Notes under the pieces: generated by a model | What the model was told of the DNA's origin: nothing | The model's input: the letters and a program-made list of their open reading frames with translations, nothing else | Database searches by the model: none | Origin: UBA2883 sp964017965 | Lineage (GTDB): Bacteria; Cyanobacteriota; Vampirovibrionia; Gastranaerophilales; Gastranaerophilaceae | Direction: 5' to 3' | Assembly (NCBI GenBank): GCA_964017965.1 | Contig: CAXHNV010000001.1 | Span: 1-64,000, forward strand | Length of the DNA stretch: 64,000 nucleotides | Shown here: positions 54,995 to 63,459 of the stretch, piece by piece | Layout of the letters: each line of letters begins with the position of its first letter | Numbering within the stretch: the first letter of the stretch is position 1 | Translations under genes and position numbers: made by a program

Positions 54995-55594
54995 TTGGAT
55001 TTTGACGCAGATAACAATTCCATATTTGATGATTTAAAGAATCAGGCAGCAACTCCACCGCAAATGGAAATACCACCTGTACCTGCTCAGCAGGAAAGTT
55101 TGCTTGGAAGTTTTATCAACAGTGTTAAAAATAAGCTTGATGAAGCTAAACAGAAAAAACTGGAAGACAAGAATTTTGAAGAATTAAACAATCTGGTTGA
55201 TACCAACTCTGAAACCCTTATTATTTTAAAAAGCTTTGGCTGTAAAATCACGCTCAGAGCACTTGATTTAATCGAGGTAGATTGTGATGAATTCAAACTA
55301 AAAGGCTTTATGCAAATAAAAGACGAAAAAGTCGAAATGGATGAAAACTGCCAGCAAATATTCAGAACTATCTCTGAGATAATCAGCAGCGGCTACAGAA
55401 TAGACGAAATCCTCAGCAAATATGAAAGCGAAGAATTTTACCCTTACGGTGAAATTGAACAAATCAAAGTAACATACAAAGGAACCGAAATAAAAGCCTC
55501 ACAAGGAACTTTGATGAACCCTAAAGGCGAAACCCGCAAAATCATTTTCTATAGGGGCTATGAAATAACTCCTGATGACGAATCAGAACAGTAG
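54995..55594 (+). CDS. Unknown 199-residue protein, TTG start
   Basis: I do not recognise this protein. The N terminus is acidic and Pro/Gln-rich (PPQMEIPPVPAQQES), followed by a helix (about 38-60) and a compact alpha/beta region from about 65 to 195 (LIILKSFGCKITLRALDLIEV, YRIDEILSKYESEEF). It has no signal peptide or transmembrane segment. The frame begins with TTG, with AAGG 9 nt upstream and a TATAAT box just beyond. It is separate from dacB. Confidence 0.65.
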   Translation: MDFDADNNSIFDDLKNQAATPPQMEIPPVPAQQESLLGSFINSVKNKLDEAKQKKLEDKNFEELNNLVDTNSETLIILKSFGCKITLRALDLIEVDCDEFKLKGFMQIKDEKVEMDENCQQIFRTISEIISSGYRIDEILSKYESEEFYPYGEIEQIKVTYKGTEIKASQGTLMNPKGETRKIIFYRGYEITPDDESEQ

Positions 55595-55642
55595 TTACAA
55601 AACTTCATGAACTTATGTTACAAAATCACAAAGTCATGAAAT

Positions 55643-55740
55643 TTGGACTGAGAAATTTGCTTTATATATATACCGGTTAAAAATACCGATGAAATGTTTC
55701 GACAATTAAAACGAAAAGGCCCGACAAGGGCCTTTTTCGT
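55643..55740 (+). ncRNA. Candidate small RNA
   Basis: A -35-like TTGGAC (55643-55648) and a TATATA -10 region (about 55665-55672) precede the strong terminator at 55711-55740 with no proper ORF between. A transcript of about 65-70 nt is possible. Only a six-codon frame starts inside it. Confidence 0.25.
55711..55740 (+). terminator. Intrinsic terminator
   Basis: The stem AAAAGGCCC / GGGCCTTTT has a 5-nt loop and trailing T's, and extends to ACG/CGT with one bulge. It terminates the 54995 gene and any small transcript before it. Confidence 0.85.
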
Positions 55741-55820
55741 TACATTTTTTACGAAATAAGGCAATTATTTTACCCGCAAAAACTTTATATACATGTATTA
55801 TTATCGGGAAAAGTTGAACT

Positions 55821-56561
55821 ATGGGTTTAAATACATCAAATACATTTGATCAATTTCATACAATAAACAAGATTCCTAATTCAACAATAGGTCAAACACC
55901 GGGCTCATCACCTGCGACTAAACCTATTCCGAATGACAGTTATTCATTCACTTACGGAATGAGTGAAAATCTTAGTTATTCCCAGGAAAAATCTATTGCC
56001 GGCCCCGTTTTTGACGGAACTCTAAACGAAAAAGACACCACCATAAAAATGATACACGACGATAAAAAAGTTTATTATGAAGGTGTTATCGGCGGGAAAA
56101 AGTTATCACTTGAAATATGCGATAATAAATACACAGGTGTCTACGGTGATAAAGAAATCAACCTTGAGGTTGAATATAATGAACCGTCAAAGTTATCAAA
56201 ATTCTATAACCAAACCATACGCGGCCGCGTATTCAAACCGGATTATTTTAATATAAAAGGTACAATCGGAAACAAAGAGGTTTCTATCAATTTACCTCAC
56301 GCAGAAGTTCCGAAAGACGAAGATGAAAAAGACATGTATTCTCTGCTTCTTTTTGATAACGGCTGCGGAGTAAGAACATTTAATAATAACATCGTTTCAT
56401 TGGGTTATTCTAACGAAAACAAAACAAATATAAAAAGACGTCTGGACCACCGTGACAAAAAGATTGACGAAAACGTTAAACCACTTGTAATGCAAAGCAT
56501 TAGCATGATTGCCAGTGTTGCGCTAGGTGCTTTATTAGCCAGAATCGGTTTAAAACATTAG
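55821..56561 (+). CDS. Unknown 246-residue protein with C-terminal membrane anchor
   Basis: I do not recognise this protein. It has a Ser/Thr/Pro-rich flexible start, a beta-rich middle with repeated short strands (YYEGVIGGKKLSLEI, YTGVYGDKEINLEV, FNIKGTIGNKEVSINL), and a C-terminal hydrophobic helix (about 222-243, MIASVALGALLARIGL) that could tail-anchor it in a membrane. The three similar strand pairs suggest an internal beta repeat of about 35-50 residues. It lies between a terminator and the DegT aminotransferase gene. Confidence 0.65.
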   Translation: MGLNTSNTFDQFHTINKIPNSTIGQTPGSSPATKPIPNDSYSFTYGMSENLSYSQEKSIAGPVFDGTLNEKDTTIKMIHDDKKVYYEGVIGGKKLSLEICDNKYTGVYGDKEINLEVEYNEPSKLSKFYNQTIRGRVFKPDYFNIKGTIGNKEVSINLPHAEVPKDEDEKDMYSLLLFDNGCGVRTFNNNIVSLGYSNENKTNIKRRLDHRDKKIDENVKPLVMQSISMIASVALGALLARIGLKH

Positions 56562-56665
56562 GATTAAATTCTTTCTTATTATTATCAAATTAAGTTTATA
56601 TAAAGACCCTCAAATCTTATGGTAAACTAGAATAGTAAGGTTGTATAATAAGAAAGGAAATTATA

Positions 56666-57784
56666 ATGATACCTATTTTTGATTCAAAACGTCAATACGC
56701 ACAAATCGGTGCAGATATTGAAATGAATGTTTTAGAAGTGCTTCGTTCAGGCTCTTATATCCTTGGACAAAATACAAAAGCATTAGAACAAGAATTAGCA
56801 GATTACATCGGAGTAAAATACACAATCGGTTTAAACTCCGGTACAGACGCTCTTCACTTAGCATTGAGAGCATTAGATATAGGCAAAGGTGATGAAGTTA
56901 TCACAACAGCATTCACATTTGTAGCAACAGCAGAAGCTATCGGTATTGTTGGTGCAACTCCTGTTTTCGTTGACATCGATGCTGATACATTTAACATCGA
57001 TCCTGACATGATTGAAGCTGCTATTACACCAAATACAAAGGCTATCATTCCTGTTCACCTTTATGGTCAACCTTGTGATATGGATAGAATTATGGATATC
57101 GCTAAACGTCATAACTTACACGTTATTGAAGACTGCTGTCAAGCTATCGGCTCAACATATAAAGGTCAAAAAGTTGGTACATTCGGTGACTTCGGCTGCT
57201 ATAGCTTCTACCCTACTAAGAACTTAGGTACAATGGGTGACGGCGGTTTGTTAACAACAAACTCTGAAAGCTTAAAAGATAGAGTTATCGCTCTTAGAAA
57301 CCACGGTGGCGCTATCCGTTACCACCACGATGAAATCGGTGTAAACTCAAGATTAGACGAAATCCAATCAGCTATATTGAGAACTAAACTTCCTTATATC
57401 GATGAATGGAACACAAGAAGACGTGAAATCGCAGCTTACTATAACGAATTATTCTCAGCTTGCGAAGATATCAAAACTCCAAAAGAACTTGATAACACTT
57501 ACTGCGTATACCACCAGTACACTGTTAAAGTTCCAAATAGAGATGAAATCTTTGAAAAAATGCACGATGCAGGTATTGGCGCAATGTTATATTACCCAAT
57601 CCCTCTTCACTTACAAAAAGTTCACGACTATCTTGGAATGGGCAAAGGTTCTTTACCTATCACTGAAAAGAACACAGAAATCGTTATGTCACTTCCAATG
57701 TTCCCTGAACTAACAAGAGAAGAACAACAAACAGTTGCAAATACTTTAATCAAACTTGTTGAAGAATCAAAAGTATTAGCATAA
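56666..57784 (+). CDS. DegT/DnrJ/EryC1/StrS sugar aminotransferase
   Basis: This 372-residue PLP enzyme makes an amino sugar nucleotide from a keto sugar. SGTDALHLALRALDIGKGDEV near 57, TFVATAEAIG, IPVHLYGQPCDMD near 130, EDCCQAIGSTYKG and the Schiff-base Lys in SFYPTKNLG near 185 are family-typical. It resembles the FdtB/DesV-like branch more than WecE (Pro-Thr-Lys rather than Glu-Thr-Lys). It stands alone, far from other sugar genes, with a strong Shine-Dalgarno (AAAGGA), a terminator and regular, frequent-codon usage, suggesting high expression. The product is unknown. Confidence 0.88.
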   Translation: MIPIFDSKRQYAQIGADIEMNVLEVLRSGSYILGQNTKALEQELADYIGVKYTIGLNSGTDALHLALRALDIGKGDEVITTAFTFVATAEAIGIVGATPVFVDIDADTFNIDPDMIEAAITPNTKAIIPVHLYGQPCDMDRIMDIAKRHNLHVIEDCCQAIGSTYKGQKVGTFGDFGCYSFYPTKNLGTMGDGGLLTTNSESLKDRVIALRNHGGAIRYHHDEIGVNSRLDEIQSAILRTKLPYIDEWNTRRREIAAYYNELFSACEDIKTPKELDNTYCVYHQYTVKVPNRDEIFEKMHDAGIGAMLYYPIPLHLQKVHDYLGMGKGSLPITEKNTEIVMSLPMFPELTREEQQTVANTLIKLVEESKVLA

Positions 57785-57800
57785 TAAATTACAAACAGAA

Positions 57801-57837
57801 AAGAACCCTTGAGAATAATCTCAAGGGTTCTTTTTTT
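57801..57837 (+). terminator. Intrinsic terminator after aminotransferase
   Basis: A 14-bp perfect stem (AAGAACCCTTGAGA with its complement) has a 4-nt loop and a run of seven to nine T's. It may also serve the convergent transglycosylase gene. Confidence 0.92.
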
Positions 57838-57849
57838 AACATTTAATCT

Positions 57850-58566
57850 TTACAAATTAAGTTCAATAATAGAATCAATTTGTTCTTGTTGAATAGGTGA
57901 TAACATAGCAGTATCAGTATTGATATTATCAACTTCTTTCAACAAATTAACAGGTTTATCAGGCGATTTTTGAACCGGTTTTGGTTCAGTTTTTTGAACG
58001 GCATGCACAACAGGTTTAGGTTGTTGAGCAGAAACCGCAGGTTTAACAGCCTGAGTCTGTTTTTTAGCCTGAGCTGCCTTAACTTGCGCATTATGCGCTT
58101 TAATAGCAGGATCAGTATGAGCTTTCAAATGATAATATTCAGACATAATCTTAGAGATATAAGCTCTTGAACAAGGTGCAGGCTGTTTATGTTTCAAAAC
58201 ATAAGCAGGTCCTGTGTGGTAAGCTGCAAGAGCAAGCTCAGTAGAACCTAACATCTTATACAACATCTTGTAATAAGTAAGTCCTGCCTTAATATTATCG
58301 TGTAAACAATAAGGGTTTAACCCCATTTTCTTAGCCGTAGCCGGCATAAGTTGAAACACTCCTACAGCACCGCAAGGGCTTTTTGAGCTGTGGTTAAACT
58401 GAGATTCAGCTTTTGCTATTGATAACGCTAACGCCGGATCAACCCCCATCTCTACTGAATGTTTCACAATAGTAGCTTTTACATGATTTACAGGTATTTC
58501 TGATGCTTCGACATGCATAGCCATTAGTATCACCATTAAAGTGAACATTGCTAGTTTTCTAATCAT
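57850..58566 (-). CDS. Exported lytic transglycosylase (SLT domain)
   Basis: This 238-residue secreted enzyme cleaves peptidoglycan glycan strands. A signal peptide covers about residues 1-22 and an SLT/goose-lysozyme-like domain about 30-155. The catalytic Glu lies in AKAESQFNHSS near 51, followed by GAVGVFQLMPATAKKMG, and NIKAGLTYYKML and LAAYHTGP near 115. The C-terminal 80 residues are an Ala/Lys/Pro/Val-rich spacer without repeats long enough to be a LysM domain. AGAGGA precedes the ATG. Confidence 0.88.
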   Translation of the reverse strand: MIRKLAMFTLMVILMAMHVEASEIPVNHVKATIVKHSVEMGVDPALALSIAKAESQFNHSSKSPCGAVGVFQLMPATAKKMGLNPYCLHDNIKAGLTYYKMLYKMLGSTELALAAYHTGPAYVLKHKQPAPCSRAYISKIMSEYYHLKAHTDPAIKAHNAQVKAAQAKKQTQAVKPAVSAQQPKPVVHAVQKTEPKPVQKSPDKPVNLLKEVDNINTDTAMLSPIQQEQIDSIIELNL

Positions 58567-58818
58567 CTAAATCCTCTTAAATTGTACATTGAACTCCGCA
58601 AAAAATTCTCATCATCCGGTTAACTACTCCATCAAAGTTGAATTCAACGGAAAATTATTATATTATTATGATACATAATCAAGATTAAAAATCAACCCCT
58701 ATTGTATTATGTATAAAAAAACAATCGCCGAAACACAGTAATATTTGGACGTTAATAAATTGTAACAATTACAATTACAAGATTGAATCTTTAGGTAAAC
58801 GGAATTATATTAAAATTT

Positions 58819-59862
58819 TTAGCCAAAATCTTTGAGTGCCCGCATGACATCATCAACAGTCGGGTAAGAACGGCATTTTGCAACTTCATCAAAGCAATCG
58901 TTGCCGGAACAAGGCTGACACGGAAGGTTACCGAACAAAGATTTGTATTTTTCTGACTCCGTATAGTTAATCGGGCTATATTTTTCAGGAGAAGAGCATG
59001 TAAATAATGTTATTATATTAGGGTGACCTATCGCCCACGCAAGCGCAGTAATCTCAGTCTCTCCGCTTATTACAATATCGACTTTACGTAAGATGTCGAA
59101 CATGGTCTCAATTTTTGTTTCGCCTGTAATATTGACAAACGCTTCGCCGCCAATCTCTTTTACAAAAGGTTTGTCACTTATAGAACCCGCAAATAAAAGG
59201 TTATAGTCGTCTTTTATATTAGAAAGAAGAGCTGACCAATTAGAAGCAGACCAGCGTTTGTTTTCATTCTTCGCACCGGCACATATCAAGATAGTCTTTT
59301 TGTTCTTATCAAAACTATCGAATATGCTGTTATATCTCAATATGACAGAAAAATCAGACGGAGGAAGCGGGAATTCTACCACCTCATAATCCATTTTTAA
59401 GTATTTGAGAAAGTTCATGTTTCTTTCAACAACATTCTTAACCTGAGTTCTCAATGACGGCATAGCGGTATCTATAATCTCGTTTGCACCAATTGCTGAA
59501 AACCCTTTCGCATCAGAATAGGTTAGCTTTCTTTTGCCGTTACACATCGCAAACAATAAAAGGCTTCTAAAATCTTGCTGACAATCGATTACAATATCAT
59601 ATTCACGGGTTTTAACTCTGTTTACAACTTTGAAAAAAGATTCCCACGTATCAGCATTAAGCCATTTACCACTCCATTGCTCCATTGATAACAAGAAAAC
59701 TTTACTAACAACAGGGTTTTTATTTATAACGCTAAACCCGCGTTCTGATACAGCATACTCAACCCTATAGTTATATCCTTTCAGGACATTTGCCATAGGC
59801 AAAGTATACACTGTATTCGCTATATTACCTAAAGATATTATTAAAACCCGTTTGTCAGCCAT
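58819..59862 (-). CDS. Glycosyltransferase family 9 (heptosyltransferase-like)
   Basis: This 347-residue GT-B enzyme is of the WaaC/WaaF class, expected to build lipopolysaccharide core or a related surface glycan. The start VLIISLGNIANTVYTLPMANVL, DIVIDCQQDFRS near 100, an ICAGAKNENKRWSASNWSALL phosphate-binding region near 193 and a VISGETEITALAWAIGHPNIITLF near 260 are family-like. The C terminus has CQPCSGNDCF. AGAGG precedes the ATG. The 252-bp gap to the transglycosylase gene holds no visible gene. Confidence 0.8.
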   Translation of the reverse strand: MADKRVLIISLGNIANTVYTLPMANVLKGYNYRVEYAVSERGFSVINKNPVVSKVFLLSMEQWSGKWLNADTWESFFKVVNRVKTREYDIVIDCQQDFRSLLLFAMCNGKRKLTYSDAKGFSAIGANEIIDTAMPSLRTQVKNVVERNMNFLKYLKMDYEVVEFPLPPSDFSVILRYNSIFDSFDKNKKTILICAGAKNENKRWSASNWSALLSNIKDDYNLLFAGSISDKPFVKEIGGEAFVNITGETKIETMFDILRKVDIVISGETEITALAWAIGHPNIITLFTCSSPEKYSPINYTESEKYKSLFGNLPCQPCSGNDCFDEVAKCRSYPTVDDVMRALKDFG

Positions 59863-59873
59863 AAAACCTCTTA

Positions 59874-60080
59874 TTATAAATCGTACTTATCTTTATAAGA
59901 AAGAATAAAGTTTTTGATAGATCTGTCATACGTTCTTTCAGCTGCAGGTGGGAAGAAACAACCCGGAATCTCGCCATTTTCTCTGTGGTGACGTACACAA
60001 TCACAGCAGGTACCTCTGTTACCGCAGCCAACACACGTACATGTACAGCCTATTTTGTTCTCTTCTTTTTTACATTCCAT
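59874..60080 (-). CDS. Small Cys-rich protein, DUF6485-like
   Basis: This 68-residue protein has ten cysteines, nine of them arranged in a metal-binding-like N-terminal half (CTCTCVGCGNRGTCCDCVRHHR), then GEIPGCFFPPAAERTYDRSIKNFI. The combination of a Cys cluster, RHHRENGE and FPP-x-AE-x-TYDRS matches a small family of unknown function (DUF6485, recalled, not searched). A structural zinc or Fe-S site is likely. It lies between queH and the GT9 gene with 3-11 bp spacing. Confidence 0.7.
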   Translation of the reverse strand: MECKKEENKIGCTCTCVGCGNRGTCCDCVRHHRENGEIPGCFFPPAAERTYDRSIKNFILSYKDKYDL

Positions 60081-60083
60081 TAT

Positions 60084-60626
60084 TCAAATCCTTTCTATCT
60101 TAGCAAACTTACATCCGCAATAGTTTTGTCTGTATAAACCCAGCTCTTTTGATAATCTGTTAGTCTTTAAGAACCCGTCCTGTTTCTTAAAATCTATATC
60201 TAAGAACTCTGTTCCGAACTCTTTTGCAATCTCGTTACCGACAAGGCAAAGTGATTTAAAGTTCTTGTGCGGACTGATAATCATCGATGTAGTAAAGTAT
60301 TCAAACCCAAGTTCTTTAGCTTTTTGAGCAGTTTGTTTTAACCGGAGTTCGAAACATTTCAAACATCTTTTACCGCGCTCAGGTTCATGTTCTAAACCCT
60401 TAACATAATTATAATATATTTCGGGTCTGTATGGCTCAATTATTAACTTAGTTTTCAAATATTCACACAAAGTTTTCTGCGCGTCTAATCGTCTTTCGTA
60501 TTCTTCTGCTGTATCAAAGTTATCGTTACAAAAATAGACTTCAACATCATAACCCGATTCTTTCAATAACTGAATCGGATACCCCGAACAAATAGCACAG
60601 CAGGCGTGTAAGAGTACTTTAGACAT
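60084..60626 (-). CDS. queH: Epoxyqueuosine reductase QueH
   Basis: This 180-residue QueH (DUF208) enzyme reduces epoxyqueuosine to queuosine in tRNA. Conserved elements are LLHACCAICSGYPIQLL at the N terminus, YFCNDNFDTAEEYERRLDAQK near 30, RCLKCFELRL near 90 and a C-terminal YRQNYCGCKFA. The paired cysteines (CC, CxxC, CxC) would bind metal clusters. It is the non-QueG form. Its ATG overlaps the stop of the VKOR-DsbA gene. Confidence 0.93.
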   Translation of the reverse strand: MSKVLLHACCAICSGYPIQLLKESGYDVEVYFCNDNFDTAEEYERRLDAQKTLCEYLKTKLIIEPYRPEIYYNYVKGLEHEPERGKRCLKCFELRLKQTAQKAKELGFEYFTTSMIISPHKNFKSLCLVGNEIAKEFGTEFLDIDFKKQDGFLKTNRLSKELGLYRQNYCGCKFAKIERI

Positions 60627-61774
60627 TATCTGCGACCCTCTATTATTTGTTTAAATTCATAATAAGGTTTAACACCAGTATAATGCTTTCCGTTAACAAC
60701 TAGTGTCGGCGTCCCGTCTATTCCGTTAGAAATTGCGTCATCAATTTCTGTTTTAAGCCTTTTAGCCGTCAATTCTGAAGCGATATCAGCCTTAAACTTA
60801 TCAATATCTATCTCTAAACCTTTAGCTAGCTTAATAGCCGCCTCATCATCCTTAGGATGAGTTTCAAATAGAGCAGAAGCCATTTCCCAATACTTACCCT
60901 GATTCTCAGCAGCAATCGCATATTTTGCCATACGGCAGGCACCTTTGTGCATTTGCTCATCTATATACGGATTGCATTCAGTGTCCAACGGGAAGTTATG
61001 GTGTTGTACATATACATTTTTATTCTCTTTTGCAGCCTTATGCAGCATTATATTGTACATAAAACAGTGAGGGCAAACATAATCCGTATAGACTTCAACC
61101 TTGTGTTTACCGTTTTTGTTACCTAAAATATTACCTTTAATCTTATATGGGTTCGTTTTCATCAACAGATAATGTTTGATTGATTGTCTTCGTGAAGCAA
61201 ACGGCATTGCAACAGTTGTGTAGGTTAAAAACATGCCTGCAAGTATTACAGCGACAATAAACGGCACGGTATAGGTTTTTACACCTTCAATAAAATCCTG
61301 AACACTTTGAATAAACGCTGATTTAACCCCGTTATTTAATGAAACTACTGCTATTAAGAAGTTAATAAAATAGGTTACAAAACAAAGTATACAGAGTTTA
61401 TGAATTATGAAAAAACTTGTTATCGCAAGCCAAACAGAAACTACTGACGAGATAAGTCCGAGCATTCCGATATAAGATACAGGGTTTTTAAAGACTTTAA
61501 GAACCCCCAGACCTTTTATTTGCGAAAGTTTTTCAATGTTTAAAAGCATTAGGATAAACGAGTAGAGGAACATTCCCCAGTAAGATAGAGGAATTCCTAA
61601 GAACACTGCTTTTGTAGTTGTTGCAACAGCATCACAGTCAACAAACCCGTTAATTGAACAAAAACTCGGTGTTGCATAAGGGTTATAATTTGATTGATAG
61701 TATATAATTGCAAGTTTTATTGTGCAGATAAAACCCAGTAGTGATAGTAATGTGAGCGTTGTTTTTTGTTTCAT
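60626..61774 (-). CDS. VKOR-DsbA fusion disulfide-forming protein
   Basis: This 382-residue envelope protein fuses a vitamin K epoxide reductase domain (about 1-150; helices near 7-25, 60-80, 95-120 and 125-145) with a fifth helix near 170-190 and a thioredoxin/DsbA-like domain (about 205-382). VKOR cysteines are in SFCSINGFVDCD near 39-48 and CILCF (CxxC) near 131. The thioredoxin domain has VCPHC near 232 and the cis-Pro loop GTPTLVV near 358. Such fusions are known from cyanobacteria and some actinobacteria and introduce disulfides with quinone as acceptor. An extended -10 is 6 nt upstream, with no Shine-Dalgarno, and an intrinsic terminator lies just upstream of that. Confidence 0.9.
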   Translation of the reverse strand: MKQKTTLTLLSLLGFICTIKLAIIYYQSNYNPYATPSFCSINGFVDCDAVATTTKAVFLGIPLSYWGMFLYSFILMLLNIEKLSQIKGLGVLKVFKNPVSYIGMLGLISSVVSVWLAITSFFIIHKLCILCFVTYFINFLIAVVSLNNGVKSAFIQSVQDFIEGVKTYTVPFIVAVILAGMFLTYTTVAMPFASRRQSIKHYLLMKTNPYKIKGNILGNKNGKHKVEVYTDYVCPHCFMYNIMLHKAAKENKNVYVQHHNFPLDTECNPYIDEQMHKGACRMAKYAIAAENQGKYWEMASALFETHPKDDEAAIKLAKGLEIDIDKFKADIASELTAKRLKTEIDDAISNGIDGTPTLVVNGKHYTGVKPYYEFKQIIEGRR

Positions 61775-61780
61775 GACTAA

Positions 61781-61789
61781 ATTTTAACA
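61781..61789 (-). promoter_or_regulatory. Extended -10 box before VKOR-DsbA
   Basis: Minus strand TGT-TAAAAT (TAAAAT at 61781-61786) ends 6 nt before the ATG. It would give a leaderless transcript and lies only 1 nt past the T-run of the upstream terminator. Confidence 0.5.
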
Positions 61790-61790
61790 T

Positions 61791-61813
61791 AAAAAAAAGA
61801 GCCTGTTGGCTCT
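61791..61813 (-). terminator. Intrinsic terminator just upstream of the VKOR-DsbA start
   Basis: Minus strand stem AGAGCC / GGCTCT has a 4-nt loop and eight T's, ending 17 nt before the VKOR-DsbA ATG. It either ends a short upstream leftward RNA or acts as a conditional terminator for this gene. Confidence 0.6.
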
Positions 61814-61862
61814 AGATTAAGAATAGCTGGAAGTATGAAAAAGATTTAATACTATTATTAAA

Positions 61863-61914
61863 AGGTAAATCCCGAAGATTGTGAATCGGTCAGTCGGGCA
61901 TATAGATATTACCC
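61863..61914 (-). promoter_or_regulatory. Unclassified structured element
   Basis: Nested complementarity is seen: GGTAA (61864-61868) with TTACC (61909-61913), CCCGA (61871-61875) with TCGGG (61894-61898), and GATT/AATC between. A second TCGG (61886-61889) could compete for CCGA. It matches no riboswitch I know. Its function, and even its strand, is inferred from the nearby minus-strand terminator. Confidence 0.3.
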
Positions 61915-61965
61915 ATGTTATTATTTTCAACCTAAATCAGTATTCCATTTTTGCAAAAAAACGGA

Positions 61966-61971
61966 TATAAT
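61966..61971 (+). promoter_or_regulatory. -10 box of the mgtC-like gene
   Basis: TATAAT lies 28-34 nt before the ATG at 62000. The -35 is weak. The structured element lies upstream of this promoter and so outside the mgtC leader. Confidence 0.45.
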
Positions 61972-61999
61972 GTGAAAAATACAGAAAAAGAGGTATAAC

Positions 62000-62737
62000 A
62001 TGCAAACATGCAATCATATTTTATCAACATGTAATTTTGATTTATTTTTAAGAATATTATCAGCAATATGCTTAGGTTTCATATTAGGATTTGAACGTGA
62101 GATAACTAACAAATATGCCGGCTTAAGAACGCATATATTAGTGTGTTTGGGAGCATGCGTATTTACGATATTATCTATATATGGATTTCCGGCAATGATA
62201 TATGAAGATATCCCTAATTATCGCCCAACCGGGATAAGAGATACGGCACGTGTAGCGGCGCAGGTTGTTACGGGCATTGGTTTTATCGGTGCAGGGACTG
62301 TATTGAGAAACGGTCCGACTGTGTTTGGTTTGACTACTGCAGCAACATTATTTGTAGCGGCAGCTATCGGTATGGCATGCGGTGCGGGAATGTATGGTGT
62401 TGCTATTTCTGCTTCTATTATTTCTGTTGCGGTTCTTACTCTTATCAGAATATTTGAAAGAAGAGTTTTGAATAAGAGTGCTAAGAATATTAGACGATTA
62501 AAGATTCATTTGCATTGCGAAAATGAATTCATTGATACGATTAAAGATTATATTACATCTAACTTTAAATCAATGAACTCTTTAAAAATAACCAAGTCAA
62601 TAGACAACCCTAATATAACCAGAATTTCACTGGTTATTGAGCTTGTAAATAAACGTCCTATTCAGCATATTTACAGCAAACTTGAAGGATTGGAAGGGAT
62701 TACGTCTATATCTGTTGAAACTTTAACAGATAAATAA
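62000..62737 (+). CDS. MgtC/SapB family membrane protein
   Basis: This 245-residue inner-membrane protein has about four to five N-terminal helices (to about residue 155) and a C-terminal ACT-like cytoplasmic domain (about 165-245). The MgtC signature is seen: GFILGFEREITNKYAGLRTHILVCLGA near 28, RVAAQVVTGIGFIGAGTV near 83 and VFGLTTAATLFVAAAIGMACG near 108. Family members respond to magnesium and acid stress in pathogens or act in cyanobacterial ion homeostasis. The role here is unknown. GAGGT precedes the ATG, and a TATAAT lies upstream. Confidence 0.88.
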   Translation: MQTCNHILSTCNFDLFLRILSAICLGFILGFEREITNKYAGLRTHILVCLGACVFTILSIYGFPAMIYEDIPNYRPTGIRDTARVAAQVVTGIGFIGAGTVLRNGPTVFGLTTAATLFVAAAIGMACGAGMYGVAISASIISVAVLTLIRIFERRVLNKSAKNIRRLKIHLHCENEFIDTIKDYITSNFKSMNSLKITKSIDNPNITRISLVIELVNKRPIQHIYSKLEGLEGITSISVETLTDK

Positions 62738-62740
62738 CCC

Positions 62741-63001
62741 TTATTTTTCAACTTCTTTAGAGAACTTTATACCAAGCTTGTTAAGAGCTTCTATTACAAG
62801 GTTTTTAGCTTGTTTAGTTTGTGGTGAAAGAACGATTTTATCTTCGGGTCCCATGAAGAATTCTGCAGGGACTTTGTGTTCTTTAACAACATCTACTACG
62901 TGGTTATAAAGGTAGTGGATTTGTTTATTTTGTTTACCGTATACTGTATAGTTGCTTGCGCCTGTAAAAGTACAAGGGCTGATTGAATGAACCTTATTCA
63001 T
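62741..63001 (-). CDS. Unknown 86-residue protein
   Basis: I do not recognise this small basic protein. It begins MNKVHSISPCTFTGASNYTVYG and continues as an alpha/beta region with a helix near 25-40 and another near 62-80 (KQAKNLVIEALNKLGIKF). The start is set by GGAGG 4-5 nt before the ATG at 63001, shorter than the longest frame. It is convergent with mgtC (stops 3 bp apart) and divergent from the small gene at 63158. The opening (SISPCTFTG) resembles that of its divergent neighbour (ESPTCNTFNG). Confidence 0.6.
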   Translation of the reverse strand: MNKVHSISPCTFTGASNYTVYGKQNKQIHYLYNHVVDVVKEHKVPAEFFMGPEDKIVLSPQTKQAKNLVIEALNKLGIKFSKEVEK

Positions 63002-63157
63002 ATTACCTCCATATAAGTATATTTTGGCATACACAAAGATATTGTAAAAGTTTAGGGTAGCAAAATGTAAACATTTGTAAAATTAGAGATAAAAAAGCTA
63101 AAGATTTTAGAAAAAAACCCGATATACATGTCACAGACTGAATGGAAAGGACAATAT

Positions 63158-63313
63158 ATGTTAAAAAAATTGGAATCCCCAACATGCAACACATTTAACG
63201 GCGTGGAGTATATACTAAGAGGTGCAAAGAAACGCCGTACCTCAGCCATGGCAAATGCAAGACGGATGAACGCTGAAGTCGGAGTTCAAACGAAGCTTGT
63301 AGCTGTGAAATAG
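63158..63313 (+). CDS. Unknown basic 51-residue protein
   Basis: I do not recognise this small, very basic protein. The start at 63158 is supported by AAGGA 6 nt before the ATG and is shorter than the longest frame. It begins MLKKLESPTCNTFNG and continues with an Arg/Lys-rich stretch (RGAKKRRTSAMANARRMN). The charge suggests nucleic-acid or membrane-surface binding, but this is a guess. A terminator follows at 63370. Confidence 0.55.
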   Translation: MLKKLESPTCNTFNGVEYILRGAKKRRTSAMANARRMNAEVGVQTKLVAVK

Positions 63314-63369
63314 TATGTATTCGATATCAATGGTCTATCGATTTAGTAAGATGAATGAGAGTTCAAATT

Positions 63370-63395
63370 AGCGGACGGAAGTCCGCTTTTATTTT
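63370..63395 (+). terminator. Intrinsic terminator
   Basis: The stem AGCGGAC / GTCCGCT has a GGAA loop followed by TTTATTTT. It ends the small-protein transcript and insulates the tRNA gene. Confidence 0.88.
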
Positions 63396-63459
63396 AGTTA
63401 TTTTAACAATTATGGGGGTTTGAAAAAAATATATTTTATGATAATATAGAGAAACGAGA

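Noticed and set aside
61863..61914. Magnesium (M-box) or other known riboswitch for the MgtC-like gene
   Set aside because: It lies upstream of the mgtC -10 box, and I cannot match it to the conserved cores of known metal riboswitches.
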